This document shows positions 8,653 to 16,860 of a stretch of DNA of 64,000 nucleotides, one piece after another. This DNA comes from JACZST01 sp036985755 (GTDB lineage Bacteria; Actinomycetota; Acidimicrobiia; Spongiisociales; UBA5794). How positions within the stretch are numbered: the stretch's first letter is position 1; every line of letters starts with the position of its first letter. The stretch lies in NCBI GenBank assembly GCA_036985755.1, contig BTQG01000001.1, positions 33,486-97,485 on the forward strand, read 5' to 3'. A program made the position numbers and the translations under genes. A model generated the notes under the pieces. The model was given only the letters and a program-made list of their open reading frames with translations, did no database searches and was not told where the DNA came from.

Positions 8653-9980
8653 AGCGGGACCTCCTCGGTCAGCACTGCGGCCAATCGCTCGAGACCCACG
8701 GATCGGGAAGCCTTTACCAGGACAACCGATCCGGCTCTGGCTTCGGCGAGCACGATGTCGGCCGCATCCGCCTGTTGGGCGACGTTGCGCCCCCCGGCGG
8801 CCGCGGCGAGACCGTGGTCCCGGCCGACGGTGATGACGTCGAACCCGAGACCGGCAGCGACGCGACCGACGCGTTCGTGTTCGGCTTCGGTCACCGGGCC
8901 GAGCTCCGCCATCTCGCCGAGTATCGCGAAACGAGGTCCCGGCATGGCGGCGACGGTCTCCATGGCGGCGACCATCGAGTCGGGGTTGGCGTTGTAGGCA
9001 TCGTTGACGACGGTGATCCGGCCCTGGTGAACCTCCATCCGCCACGGTGCCGCAGTGGCGGTGGCGAAACCGTCGCTGATCTCTTCGAGATCGCGGCCGA
9101 GCGCCATGGCGGCGGCGGCAGCGGCGGCGGCGTTGAGGGCGTTGTGCACACCAGCCATGGCGAGCTCGACGGCCACAGAGGCACCGTCGGCGTGCAGGAT
9201 GAAGCGGGGTCTGCCCTGCTCGTCGATGGTGATATCCGAGACCCGGACACCAGCGTTTGGTGTCCGGCCGAAGGTGATCGTTGGCCCGGGGTGGGGGCGG
9301 TCCAGGCGGGGCTCATCGTCTGGCAGCACCGCAACTCCCCCTTCCACGAGCGATTCGACGAGCTCGAACTTGCCATCGGCGAGGGCATCTCTGGTCCCAA
9401 ACGTCTCCAGATGAACAACTCCGAGGTTGGTGATGATGGCTATGTCGGGAAGAACGGCAGGTGCCAGCCAGCGGATGTGCCCCACGGCGCGGGATCCAAC
9501 CTCGAGCACGAGTGTCTCGGTGTCGTCGGCAGCGGAGAGCACGGTCAGCGGGACTCCCACCTCATTGTTGAACGATCGCGGGGAGGCAAAGCTCCCCGGC
9601 AGCGCCGCGGCGAGCAGATCCTTGGTCGAGGTCTTTCCCGTCGAACCGGACACGGCGGCCACTCGCGCGCCCAGCTCGCTCCTCCGGGCGGCGGCCAGGT
9701 CTCTGAGCGCTTCGATGGTGTTTCCCACCTCGACCCGTGGCCAGCCCTGGCGGGGCGAACCGCGTTCAACGACTCCGGCAACCGCTCCCCCGTCGATGGC
9801 GGATGCGACGAAGTCGTGCCCGTCGTGGTATTCGCCTTTGATGGCGACGAACAACGCACCGGGGGCGACCGAACGCGAATCGGTAGACACGGAGTGGATT
9901 GACATCGAAGGGTCTCCGACGACGTCGCCGTGTATGGCTGCTGCCACCCTGGCGAGGGTCCAATCGAGTGGCCCGGTCAC
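8649..9980 (-). CDS. murF: UDP-MurNAc-tripeptide--D-Ala-D-Ala ligase MurF
   Basis: Adds D-Ala-D-Ala to the UDP-MurNAc-tripeptide. The N-terminal MurF/MurE-type domain has STDSRSVAPGALFVAI. The P-loop is SGSTGKTSTKDLL (about residues 110-122), and the MurF motif NDAYNANPDSM is present. GTG start overlapping the murE stop (GTGA). 443 residues, full length. No separate ddl lies in the cluster, so D-Ala-D-Ala is made by a gene elsewhere. Confidence 0.95.
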   Translation of the reverse strand: MTGPLDWTLARVAAAIHGDVVGDPSMSIHSVSTDSRSVAPGALFVAIKGEYHDGHDFVASAIDGGAVAGVVERGSPRQGWPRVEVGNTIEALRDLAAARRSELGARVAAVSGSTGKTSTKDLLAAALPGSFASPRSFNNEVGVPLTVLSAADDTETLVLEVGSRAVGHIRWLAPAVLPDIAIITNLGVVHLETFGTRDALADGKFELVESLVEGGVAVLPDDEPRLDRPHPGPTITFGRTPNAGVRVSDITIDEQGRPRFILHADGASVAVELAMAGVHNALNAAAAAAAAMALGRDLEEISDGFATATAAPWRMEVHQGRITVVNDAYNANPDSMVAAMETVAAMPGPRFAILGEMAELGPVTEAEHERVGRVAAGLGFDVITVGRDHGLAAAAGGRNVAQQADAADIVLAEARAGSVVLVKASRSVGLERLAAVLTEEVPL

Positions 9981-11434
9981 GCCGTCGCCTCCCCCATCAC
10001 AGCCCTTAGCTCCTGGGCGGCGACCAGCCGGTCATCGAACGGGTGAATGGTCCCATCGATGTCTTGCCCGGTCTCATGACCCTTGCCGAGGATGAGGACC
10101 AGGTCCCCCTTTTGTGCTCGAGCGAGGGCGCTCCTGATTGCGAGGCGCCGATCCGGTTCGATGAGGGCCTCTGTGTCTGGCACAAGGCCCGCGGCGACCT
10201 CGCTGATGATCAGCGAAGGGTCCTCGGATCGCGGGTTGTCGGACGTCAGCACCACCAAATCGGCTCCGGCGGCTGCCCCGCCCATTGCCGCCCTCTTCGC
10301 CTTGTCGCGGTCCCCACCGGCGCCGACAAGCGCGATCACCCTGCCGTCGGTGAGGCGCCTGGCGCTCTCGACCATCGCCGCGATGGCGCCGGGAGTGTGG
10401 GCGTAGTCCACCACCAGCCCGAACGGCTGTCCTTCATCGACCGCCTCGAAACGCCCCGGTATAACGCCGACGGCGGCCAGCCCGACGGCGATCGTCTCTG
10501 TGGTGCATTGCAGCTCTCGGGCGATGGCCGCCGCCAGCAGCGCATTGCGCACGTTGAAGCGCCCGGGCAGGGGCATCGAGGCCCGGTAGCTTCCCTCGGG
10601 CGTGATCACGGTGAACGTGCTCCCACCCAGGGTCACCTCGATGTCGGTGGCGGTGATGTCGGAAGCCCGGTCCAGCGCAACGGTCGTCACCGGCATCTGA
10701 GCGGCGGCAGCGATGGAACGGCCGGCTTCATCATCGATGTCGACCACGGCGCGTTCGGCCCTCGTCACGTCGAACAGCCGAGACTTGGCCGCCAGGTACG
10801 AGTCCATGTCACCGTGGAAGTCGAGATGGTCCTGCATGAGGTTGGTGAACGCAGCAACCCTGAACCATACGCCATCCACCCGGTGGAGAGCCAGCGCGTG
10901 GCTGGACACCTCGATGGCAACGACGTCGACTCCGGCCTCGACCATCCTGGCCAGCAGACGCTGGAGGTCGGACGCCTCCGGCGTCGTTCTCGGCACAGAG
11001 ACGTGCTGACCGGCAATGCGGCCGCCGACCGTGCCGATCACCCCTGGGGTGCCCCCACCGGCGGCAACGATCGACTCGATGAGATGGGTGACAGTCGTCT
11101 TGCCGTTGGTTCCGGTCACCCCGACAACGGCCACACGTTGCGACGGCTCGCCGTGGACGGCGGCAGCCAGCGGACCGAGCGCCGCCCTCGTGTCCTGAAC
11201 GATGAGCTGGCTGTACGAGGCTTCGTTCGCTCGATCAACGGCGACGGCGGCGGCCCCTGCGGCGATCGCTGCCTCTACATACTCGTGACCGTCCGCCACC
11301 AGGCCGCGTACTGCGACGAACAGGTCCCCGACCTTCACCGCTCGCGAGTCGTGGGTCACATCGTCGATCGATACATCCTCCCCGATCACCGAGGCCCCGC
11401 CGGGCAGACGCTCTGCGAGTGTGCTGAGCAGCAT
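9977..11434 (-). CDS. murE: UDP-MurNAc-dipeptide--meso-diaminopimelate ligase MurE
   Basis: Adds the third stem-peptide residue. The P-loop VTGTNGKTTVTHLIE, the conserved QDHLDFHGD region and the DNPRSEDP motif are visible. DNPR is the known meso-diaminopimelate-recognition motif, so the organism very probably has mDAP rather than L-Lys peptidoglycan. The start ATG lies 4 bases after the ftsI stop, with GAGG overlapping that stop region. An upstream extension of the frame would run into ftsI and is rejected. 485 residues. Confidence 0.95.
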   Translation of the reverse strand: MLLSTLAERLPGGASVIGEDVSIDDVTHDSRAVKVGDLFVAVRGLVADGHEYVEAAIAAGAAAVAVDRANEASYSQLIVQDTRAALGPLAAAVHGEPSQRVAVVGVTGTNGKTTVTHLIESIVAAGGGTPGVIGTVGGRIAGQHVSVPRTTPEASDLQRLLARMVEAGVDVVAIEVSSHALALHRVDGVWFRVAAFTNLMQDHLDFHGDMDSYLAAKSRLFDVTRAERAVVDIDDEAGRSIAAAAQMPVTTVALDRASDITATDIEVTLGGSTFTVITPEGSYRASMPLPGRFNVRNALLAAAIARELQCTTETIAVGLAAVGVIPGRFEAVDEGQPFGLVVDYAHTPGAIAAMVESARRLTDGRVIALVGAGGDRDKAKRAAMGGAAAGADLVVLTSDNPRSEDPSLIISEVAAGLVPDTEALIEPDRRLAIRSALARAQKGDLVLILGKGHETGQDIDGTIHPFDDRLVAAQELRAVMGEATA

Positions 11435-11438
11435 GGCC

Positions 11439-13169
11439 TCAATCCTCGTCGGGGGCGACGCCGAGTTGGTTGAGCGCCGACTCCGCGATCGCGGCGAAAA
11501 CCGGAGCCGCCGAGGCACCACCGAACTTGAGCTGGGTCCCATCGTCCAGCACACCGATCGGGGAGTCGAGAACGACGGCGATCACGATCGCGGGGTCGTC
11601 GATCGGGGCGATGCCGACGAACCACGCAATGGTGAGGTCCTCGCTGTACGCACCCTGCTCGACGTCGAATTTCCTCGAGGTTCCTGTCTTGCCTCCGACG
11701 CTGAAGCCGTCGATGCTCGCCCGGCGGCCGGTTCCGCGTTCGACGACGCCGCGCAGCATCGTGAGCATGAGGCCCGCGGTCTCGGCAGATATCACCTCGC
11801 GGCGTCGTGGCTCGGTCACGACCCGCTCACCATCGGGTCCGATGATCTCGGCGACGACATGAGGCTCGACCCATTCTCCGCCGTTGGCGATGGTGGCATA
11901 CACACCTGCCATCTGGATCGGGGTTGCGCCGATGCCGTACCCGATCGCAGCCGATGCCCCGCAGGTCGAACGACACCAGGTGGTGTAGTGGTCGAGCACG
12001 CCTGCGGCCTCAGTGTTGAAGTCGATCGACGCCTGCCGACCGAGACCGTAGGCATCGAGAAAGGCGTAATGCTGCTCGTTGCCCAACCGGCGCTGGATCT
12101 CGATCGTTCCGACGTTCGATGACTTGGCGACAACATCGGCGACAGTCATCTCGCTGGGGAAGTTCGCATGGTCCTCGAACACCTCATCCCCGACCTCGAC
12201 CTCGTGAGGAGTTTCGATCATCGTGGAGGGCTCAACGATGCCCAACTCGAGTGCCGCGGACACCGTCACCACCTTGAGCGTAGACCCTGGTTCGTATACA
12301 TCGGCGACCGCCCGATTTCGCAACGTTGCCGGATCGAGGCCGCTGCGATCGTTCGGATCGAACCCCGGCAGGGAAACCATGGCGAGGATCCTGCCGGTCG
12401 ACGGGACCATCACGATCACCGAGCCGCCGACCGATCCGGTCTCGTCGATCGTCTTGCCGAGGACCTGCTCGGCGGTGTACTGGATCTCACGATCGAGCGT
12501 GAGGATCACGTCGGAGCCCGGCGTTGCCGGGTCGATGAGCAGCTCCCCCTGCGGAATGGCCCTTCCCGCGGCGTCTCGCTCGACGATTCGTTTTCCCGGG
12601 CGTCCCGCCAGGGTACCGTCCATGATGGCTTCGATGCCTTCGATCCCTGCACCGTCGTCGAGACGGGTGAGGCCGAGGACGGGCGCGGCGAGGCTCCCCG
12701 ACGGGTAGACACGAATCAGCTCTTCGACGAAGGAAAAGCCGTCGAGCTCGGACTCCTCGATCGCGGCCGCCAGGACCGCTTCTTGGGAATTCTCGAGCCG
12801 ACGCGCCAGGAGTACGTAACGCCCGTCACTCTCGAGCTTGACCGCGACATCGGCGATGTTGGCGCCGATGAGCGGACCTATCAGCGCGGCGGCCGCCGCC
12901 GGATCATCGATCAGGGCGGGATCGGCGACCAGGGAGCTGCCGTAGACGGTGACGGCGAGCTCGATGCCATCCCTGTCGTAGATCGTCCCCCGCTTGGGCA
13001 GAATCTCCTCGTGGCGAACGCGCTGATCGAACCCGCGCTGCGTCAGCTCGGCGGCATCGGCACCCTGGACCTGAAACAGCCGGTAGCCGATTCCCGACCA
13101 GGCCAGGATCAGCACCAGCCCGAGCACAACGACGCGGGCGTCCTGCACACGCCATATCACCCGGCGCAT
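11439..13169 (-). CDS. ftsI: septal class B penicillin-binding protein FtsI (PBP3)
   Basis: Transpeptidase that crosslinks septal peptidoglycan. One membrane anchor (about residues 12-30) is followed by a PBP dimerisation domain (RGTIYDRDGIELA) and a transpeptidase domain with the three active-site motifs: GSTLK (Ser nucleophile), KSSNVG (SxN) and GGKTGTS (KTG). It ends shortly after the transpeptidase domain, so there is no PASTA extension. 576 residues. A purine-rich GAGGGGGG lies about 7 bases before the ATG. The gap to ftsL is about 77 bases, the largest inside the cluster after mraZ-rsmH. Confidence 0.95.
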   Translation of the reverse strand: MRRVIWRVQDARVVVLGLVLILAWSGIGYRLFQVQGADAAELTQRGFDQRVRHEEILPKRGTIYDRDGIELAVTVYGSSLVADPALIDDPAAAAALIGPLIGANIADVAVKLESDGRYVLLARRLENSQEAVLAAAIEESELDGFSFVEELIRVYPSGSLAAPVLGLTRLDDGAGIEGIEAIMDGTLAGRPGKRIVERDAAGRAIPQGELLIDPATPGSDVILTLDREIQYTAEQVLGKTIDETGSVGGSVIVMVPSTGRILAMVSLPGFDPNDRSGLDPATLRNRAVADVYEPGSTLKVVTVSAALELGIVEPSTMIETPHEVEVGDEVFEDHANFPSEMTVADVVAKSSNVGTIEIQRRLGNEQHYAFLDAYGLGRQASIDFNTEAAGVLDHYTTWCRSTCGASAAIGYGIGATPIQMAGVYATIANGGEWVEPHVVAEIIGPDGERVVTEPRRREVISAETAGLMLTMLRGVVERGTGRRASIDGFSVGGKTGTSRKFDVEQGAYSEDLTIAWFVGIAPIDDPAIVIAVVLDSPIGVLDDGTQLKFGGASAAPVFAAIAESALNQLGVAPDED

Positions 13170-13246
13170 GTCAGGCCCCCCTCAGTCGGGGCCGGCGAGG
13201 AGCCGGTTGGCCGCCAGCGTTCGGCCTGGCCATGGTTTCCCTCCTG

Positions 13247-13630
13247 TCACGGCAGCTCTGAAAGCAGCGACCGCGATGCCGTCCATCGTTTCGCTGCGTA
13301 GGTGGCGTCGGATGGAACTCCCGGGGCTTCGATCGTGATGCGCTGCTCCGGGTACACCAGCCCGAGGCCGGCGGCGGCCTCTGTGATCCGTTGTGGGCTG
13401 TTCATCCTGGCGAGCTCGAGCCGCAGGTCCCAGTGAATGCGCTCTTCTGCGGCCAGTTCCTGCCCGATCTGCTGAAGATCGAAGGCGGTGCGATCGAGCG
13501 AGATACGCGAGTAGATCAAGGCGAAGAACGCCAGGACGACGACCAGGGTGAACACCACGAGGGGCCGTATCCTGGTGCGATCGCGAGCCCGGCGGGCGGA
13601 CCGGCGGGCGGTCAACGCTCCGGCGGTCAT
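13247..13630 (-). CDS. ftsL: cell division protein FtsL-like
   Basis: Small bitopic divisome protein. A basic Arg-rich cytoplasmic N-terminus (residues 1-22) precedes one membrane segment (VVFTLVVVLAFFALIYS) and an extracytoplasmic region with heptad-like spacing (about residues 45-80) expected to form a coiled coil with FtsB. Sequence conservation is weak in this family, so the call rests on topology, size (127 residues) and position between rsmH and ftsI. The ATG overlaps the rsmH stop as ATGA. Confidence 0.85.
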   Translation of the reverse strand: MTAGALTARRSARRARDRTRIRPLVVFTLVVVLAFFALIYSRISLDRTAFDLQQIGQELAAEERIHWDLRLELARMNSPQRITEAAAGLGLVYPEQRITIEAPGVPSDATYAAKRWTASRSLLSELP

Positions 13631-14562
13631 ACCGTCACCTTCTCCGCCGCTCTCAGCACAGCACTGCGAGCTCTCGGGTTCTCTTCGATCTCTTCGGCAC
13701 TCGGGAACGTGCGTCCCAGAAGGCGCAGCTCGGCAGCGTTGCCGCACCCGCACACAGGGAGATCCGGCGGACACGTGCAGCCGGCGGCCCCGGCCGCGAA
13801 GCGCCGCTTGACCAGGCGGTCTTCCAGCGAATGGTATGAGATCACCACGACTCTGCCTCCTGGCCGAATCGCCGTGATCGCCGCGTCAAGGCCAGAGGCG
13901 AGGGCCCCCAGTTCATCGTTGACCGCGATCCTGAGGGCCTGGAAAACCCTCCTGGCCGGGTGCCCCGGTCGTTTGGCGGCGGCAGGAACGGCGCCGGCGA
14001 CCACGACCGCGAGTCTCTCGGTGTCCTCGATGGGGCGGGCAACGAAGATGGCGTGGGCGATCCGGGCTGCGAAACGCTCCTCGCCGTAGTCGCGGAAGAT
14101 GGCGGCAAGTTGATCGACCTGCCACTCGTTGACCAATTCTGCGGCGTCCAGCTCGGTATCGGGCCCCATCCGCATATCCAGTGGGCCGGCGCGCCGAAAC
14201 GAGAAACCACGCTCCGCCGTATCGATCTGATGCGAGGAGATGCCGAGATCCAGGAGTACGCCGTCGACATGAGGACCACCAGGTGGGTCGGCGACAGACT
14301 CATCGGCGATCACCTCCACCAGCTCGGTGAAGTTGGCCTGAACCACAGACAGGCGCGAGTGAGCGGGGGCGTTGACGATGGCGTCGGGATCTCGATCGAT
14401 ACCGATCACGGCCAGCTCCGGGAAGCGATCCAGGAGGGCAAGGGCGTGACCACCGCCACCGAACGTCCCATCGACGATGGTTCCGACCGCGACCGGGGCC
14501 AGTGAGTCCACCACCTCGCTCACCATGACAGGGTTGTGATATCCCGAGCTGGTCTGACCCAT
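13627..14562 (-). CDS. rsmH: 16S rRNA (cytosine-1402-N4)-methyltransferase RsmH
   Basis: Methylates N4 of C1402 in 16S rRNA. Near the N-terminus it has YHNPVMVSEV, then the SAM-binding stretch VDGTFGGGGHALALL, GVLLDLGISSHQID, RGFSFRRAGPLDMRM and the late VISYHSLEDRLVK motif. A CxCPPDxPVCxC cluster near the C-terminus is usual for the family. 311 residues. The frame is open further upstream, but those residues come from the heptamer repeat array. The chosen ATG is 6 codons before the conserved HNPV and has GGGGGG upstream. Confidence 0.95.
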   Translation of the reverse strand: MGQTSSGYHNPVMVSEVVDSLAPVAVGTIVDGTFGGGGHALALLDRFPELAVIGIDRDPDAIVNAPAHSRLSVVQANFTELVEVIADESVADPPGGPHVDGVLLDLGISSHQIDTAERGFSFRRAGPLDMRMGPDTELDAAELVNEWQVDQLAAIFRDYGEERFAARIAHAIFVARPIEDTERLAVVVAGAVPAAAKRPGHPARRVFQALRIAVNDELGALASGLDAAITAIRPGGRVVVISYHSLEDRLVKRRFAAGAAGCTCPPDLPVCGCGNAAELRLLGRTFPSAEEIEENPRARSAVLRAAEKVTV

Positions 14563-14781
14563 GGTCAGCCCCCCGGAACGCTGGCGCCACCATGGAAGCG
14601 GGCGGAGTAAGGGGCCTTCCATATGGCATCCGGGGGGCTGACCACAGGCCAGACCAAGAGAGACGCAAGACGCAAGTCGCAAGTCGCAAGTCGCAAGACG
14701 CAAGACGCAAGACGCAAGACGCAAGACGCAAGTTGAACTCGAGACTGCTCGGGACTTGCGACTTGCGACTCGTGACTTTCT
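14563..14781. repeat. mraZ-rsmH spacer with a 10-unit heptanucleotide tandem array and inverted copies
   Basis: No gene. From 14662 to 14731 ten consecutive 7-base units read GACGCAA or GTCGCAA (order: 2 GAC, 3 GTC, 5 GAC). After about 20 unrelated bases, inverse-complement units (GACTTGC, GACTTGC, GACTCGT) run from 14753 to 14773. Direct and inverted units could pair as a long hairpin in the operon mRNA, between the regulator mraZ and the first synthesis gene. The same 7-base rhythm recurs in other spacers of this window. Confidence 0.9.
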
Positions 14782-15213
14782 TCATATTCCATCCTCCGAC
14801 AGCACCTCCTCGATCCCGGCGTAGTACTCGTCGGCTTCGGCGGCGACCGACTCCCACACATCCGTCGCCCAGATCTCGATGTGATCGGCGACGCCCACCA
14901 CCGCCAGGTCCTTCTTCAGCCCGGCATAGGCTCGCAGCGCCTCCGGGAGCTGGATCCGCCCCTGACCATCGAGACGCTGGTCGGTCGCCGAGGCGAAGAA
15001 GGACCGCGAGAAGTTCCTGGCCCGCCGATCTGTTCTTGGCAGGGAGAGCACGCGACCGGCCTCGTCTTCCCACCGGCCCATCGCAAAGACATACAGGCAG
15101 CGCTCCTGCCCCTTGGTGACGACGCACCCGGCCTCCAGCCCCTTCCGGAACTTGCTGGGCATCACGACGCGCCCCTTGGCATCGAGTGCATGGGTGTACT
15201 CCCCAAGAAACAC
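14782..15213 (-). CDS. mraZ: transcriptional regulator MraZ
   Basis: Double AbrB/SpoVT-fold DNA-binding protein, usually encoded first in the dcw operon and able to repress it. Two half-domains are visible, each with the conserved D-x-x-G-R element: LDAKGRVVMP near residue 10 and LDGQGRIQLP near residue 80. 143 residues is standard. GTG start (MFLGEY), with GGAGG 9 bases upstream. Ahead of it lie a promoter and GTGG repeats spaced 10 bases apart, annotated separately, consistent with autoregulation. Confidence 0.96.
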   Translation of the reverse strand: MFLGEYTHALDAKGRVVMPSKFRKGLEAGCVVTKGQERCLYVFAMGRWEDEAGRVLSLPRTDRRARNFSRSFFASATDQRLDGQGRIQLPEALRAYAGLKKDLAVVGVADHIEIWATDVWESVAAEADEYYAGIEEVLSEDGI

Positions 15214-15238
15214 GAGTCTGCGCCTCCATCACGGTTCG

Positions 15239-15290
15239 ATCACCATCTCCCACAGGTCGCCACTATGGCCCACTTTCCGCCACCTGTCAA
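15239..15290 (-). promoter_or_regulatory. dcw promoter with overlapping MraZ-type operator repeats
   Basis: On the minus strand a TTGACA (15290-15285) and a CATAGT (15267-15262) are separated by exactly 17 bases. Over the same bases the tetranucleotide GTGG begins every 10 bases (GTGGC, GTGGG, GTGGC, GTGGG, and a fifth weaker GTGAT). MraZ of E. coli is known to bind direct TGGG repeats spaced by 5 bases, that is, with a 10-base period. The array would cover the spacer, the -10 and the start site, so bound MraZ should block RNA polymerase. The mraZ GTG follows about 26 bases after the last repeat. Confidence 0.75.
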
Positions 15291-15349
15291 CCCTATCGGC
15301 CCCCGACGGCCCCTGCTTTACCACTGATTCGGCGATAGCAGGCGGCGGT

Positions 15350-15355
15350 TAGCCT
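15350..15355 (+). promoter_or_regulatory. -10 box TAGCCT of a leaderless transcript
   Basis: TAGCCT ends 8 bases before the ATG of the Rossmann oxidoreductase, and no Shine-Dalgarno sequence fits between. No clear -35 is seen. Confidence 0.5.
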
Positions 15356-15363
15356 CTGCTGCC

Positions 15364-16134
15364 ATGGAACGGCCGATCGTTGTCGTCGGGCTGGGAGAGA
15401 TGGGCGGGGTGTTCGCAAGGGCCTTCCTGTCCGTGGGGTACCCTGTCTATCCGGTGCTTCGCCATCGTCCGATAGCGGAGACCGCGGCCACCGTGCCCGA
15501 CCCCGCACTGGTCCTGGTCACCGTGGGCGAAGCCGACCTCGATGAGGCTCTTGACGGCCTTCCTGCACCCTGGCGCCGTCGCGTCGGGCTGATCCAGAAC
15601 GAGCTGCTCCCGCCAGACTGGGCGAGACACGGAATCGACGACCCGACCGTTGCCACCGTGTGGTTCGAGAAGAAACCGGGGAGACCGGTCAGGGTCATCG
15701 TCCCCACCCTGGTGGCGGGGCCGCAGGCGGAGCTCGTCGTCACCGCTCTGGATCGCCTCGGCATAGCAGTGAGGGTCATCCATCGTGACCAACTGGTCAA
15801 CGCCCTCGTAGCCAAGAACCTGTACATCCTGACTGCAAACATCGGCGGCTTGTCGACCGGCGGGACGGTATCCGAGCTGTGGCAGGGGCATCCCGAGCTG
15901 GCAGCACCGGTCGCCTCCGAGGTGCTCGATATTCAAGAACACCTGGTCGGGGAGCCGATCGACCGGGAGATGGCGATGGCGGAGATGATTGCCGCTTTCG
16001 CCGCCGACCCCGAGCACGGATCAACGGGCAGGAGCGCGCCACGCCGTTTGCAGCGGGCTCTTCGTTTCGCCCGCGACGCCGGTATCGCCACGCCCACCCT
16101 CGACGCGATCGCGGAGGAAGTAACGAAGAAGTAG
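15364..16134 (+). CDS. NAD(P)-binding Rossmann-fold oxidoreductase, ketopantoate-reductase-like
   Basis: The first residues VVVGLGEMGGVFARAF form a classic GxGxxG dinucleotide-binding loop. The rest has the length (256) and layout of a short 6-phosphogluconate/ketopantoate-type dehydrogenase: a Rossmann half to about residue 130, then a helical half containing LVAKNLYILTANIG, where the K..N pair resembles the catalytic Lys/Asn region of that superfamily. The substrate cannot be told. The gene stands alone and diverges from mraZ. Its promoter seems leaderless. Confidence 0.7.
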   Translation: MERPIVVVGLGEMGGVFARAFLSVGYPVYPVLRHRPIAETAATVPDPALVLVTVGEADLDEALDGLPAPWRRRVGLIQNELLPPDWARHGIDDPTVATVWFEKKPGRPVRVIVPTLVAGPQAELVVTALDRLGIAVRVIHRDQLVNALVAKNLYILTANIGGLSTGGTVSELWQGHPELAAPVASEVLDIQEHLVGEPIDREMAMAEMIAAFAADPEHGSTGRSAPRRLQRALRFARDAGIATPTLDAIAEEVTKK

Positions 16135-16211
16135 CCAGGAAGTAGCGAAGACTGAGCTCCGCATCGCCGATCGAACCCACCTAGCCTGAGTACAGAAGCC
16201 AAGGAGGAAAC

Positions 16212-16733
16212 GTGCATGTACTCGTGGCAACCGATGGAAGCCTCGAAACGGAAGAGGCCGCCAGTTTCGCAGAAAGGCTCGCTGACAAAGACGGCAAGGT
16301 GACGGTGCTGACCGTCGTCGAGATTCCAAGAAAGATGCTCCAAGACCTGCGCGCCGTCATGGGAGAGCAGCACGAGACCGGCGTCATCGAAGCCGGCGAA
16401 TGGGTCGACACCCCGGCGGTTCCCCCACAGGCACCACGAAACTGGCCGGGTGATGATGCCGTCATCGACCGCTATCTCGACGACAAGCGATTCCAATGCA
16501 CAGACCCGATCGTCTCCACACTCAACGGTCGTGGCATAGCCGCCGAGGGCCTGGTGGTGGAGGGCGAGAAACCCACAGAAACGATCCTGGAGCAGGTCGA
16601 GACCCTCGGCGCCGACGTGCTCGTCATCGGCTCCCACGGCCTCGGAGCCTTCAGCGGCCTGCTCGGCTCGGTGGGGACCAAACTCGTGCGTGGTTCATCA
16701 AAGCCGGTGCTGCTGCTGCGACGCGAGCCCTAG
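16212..16733 (+). CDS. universal stress protein (UspA family)
   Basis: Single Usp domain, 173 residues. It opens with HVLVATDGSLETEEAASFA, the usual beta1-Asp-helix start, and ends with VLVIGSHGLGAFSGLLGSVG and KPVLLLRREP. The GxxG...GS segment corresponds to the ATP-binding loop, though one residue shorter between the glycines than the common pattern, so nucleotide binding is likely but not certain. The GTG start has AAGGAGG at 4 bases. A possible -10 (TAGCCT, 16182-16187) would leave a short leader. The stop codon TAG is also the first three bases of a tandem 40-bp repeat. Confidence 0.88.
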   Translation: MHVLVATDGSLETEEAASFAERLADKDGKVTVLTVVEIPRKMLQDLRAVMGEQHETGVIEAGEWVDTPAVPPQAPRNWPGDDAVIDRYLDDKRFQCTDPIVSTLNGRGIAAEGLVVEGEKPTETILEQVETLGADVLVIGSHGLGAFSGLLGSVGTKLVRGSSKPVLLLRREP

Positions 16734-16850
16734 TGGCCCGAGCGGCCCGTAGCCAAAAGCGGGGAAAACATAGTGGCCCGAGCGGCCCGTAGCCAAAAGC
16801 GGGGAAAACATAGTTGCCCGAGCGGCCCGTAGCCAAAAGCGGGGAAACCA
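16731..16850. repeat. three tandem copies of a 40-bp unit
   Basis: Units at 16731-16770, 16771-16810 and 16811-16850. The first two are identical; the third differs at two or so positions (tagttg for tagtgg, aaacca for aaaaca). Each begins at TAG, contains GGCC-CGAGC-GGCC (a small hairpin), then GTAGCCAAAAGCGGGG. It fills the gap between the convergent universal stress protein and HNH genes. The 40-bp period is not a multiple of three, so it is not a coding repeat. Confidence 0.95.
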
Positions 16851-16860
16851 CAGGCCCCGC

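Noticed and set aside
6383..11473. Plus-strand open frames of 400-480 codons opposite murD, murF and murE
   Set aside because: Same reason: low-complexity translations, no ribosome sites, and complete real genes on the other strand.
11439..13169. FtsI as truncated because it lacks PASTA domains
   Set aside because: Many septal class B PBPs end after the transpeptidase domain, and all three active-site motifs are intact.
14662..14731. Coding extension of rsmH through the heptamer array
   Set aside because: The extension would encode monotonous Arg-Leu-Ala-Ser-Cys-type repeats and has no similarity to RsmH; the conserved N-terminus starts after it.
16731..16850. CRISPR-like array
   Set aside because: The 40-bp units abut without spacers, so it is a plain tandem repeat; no cas genes are near.
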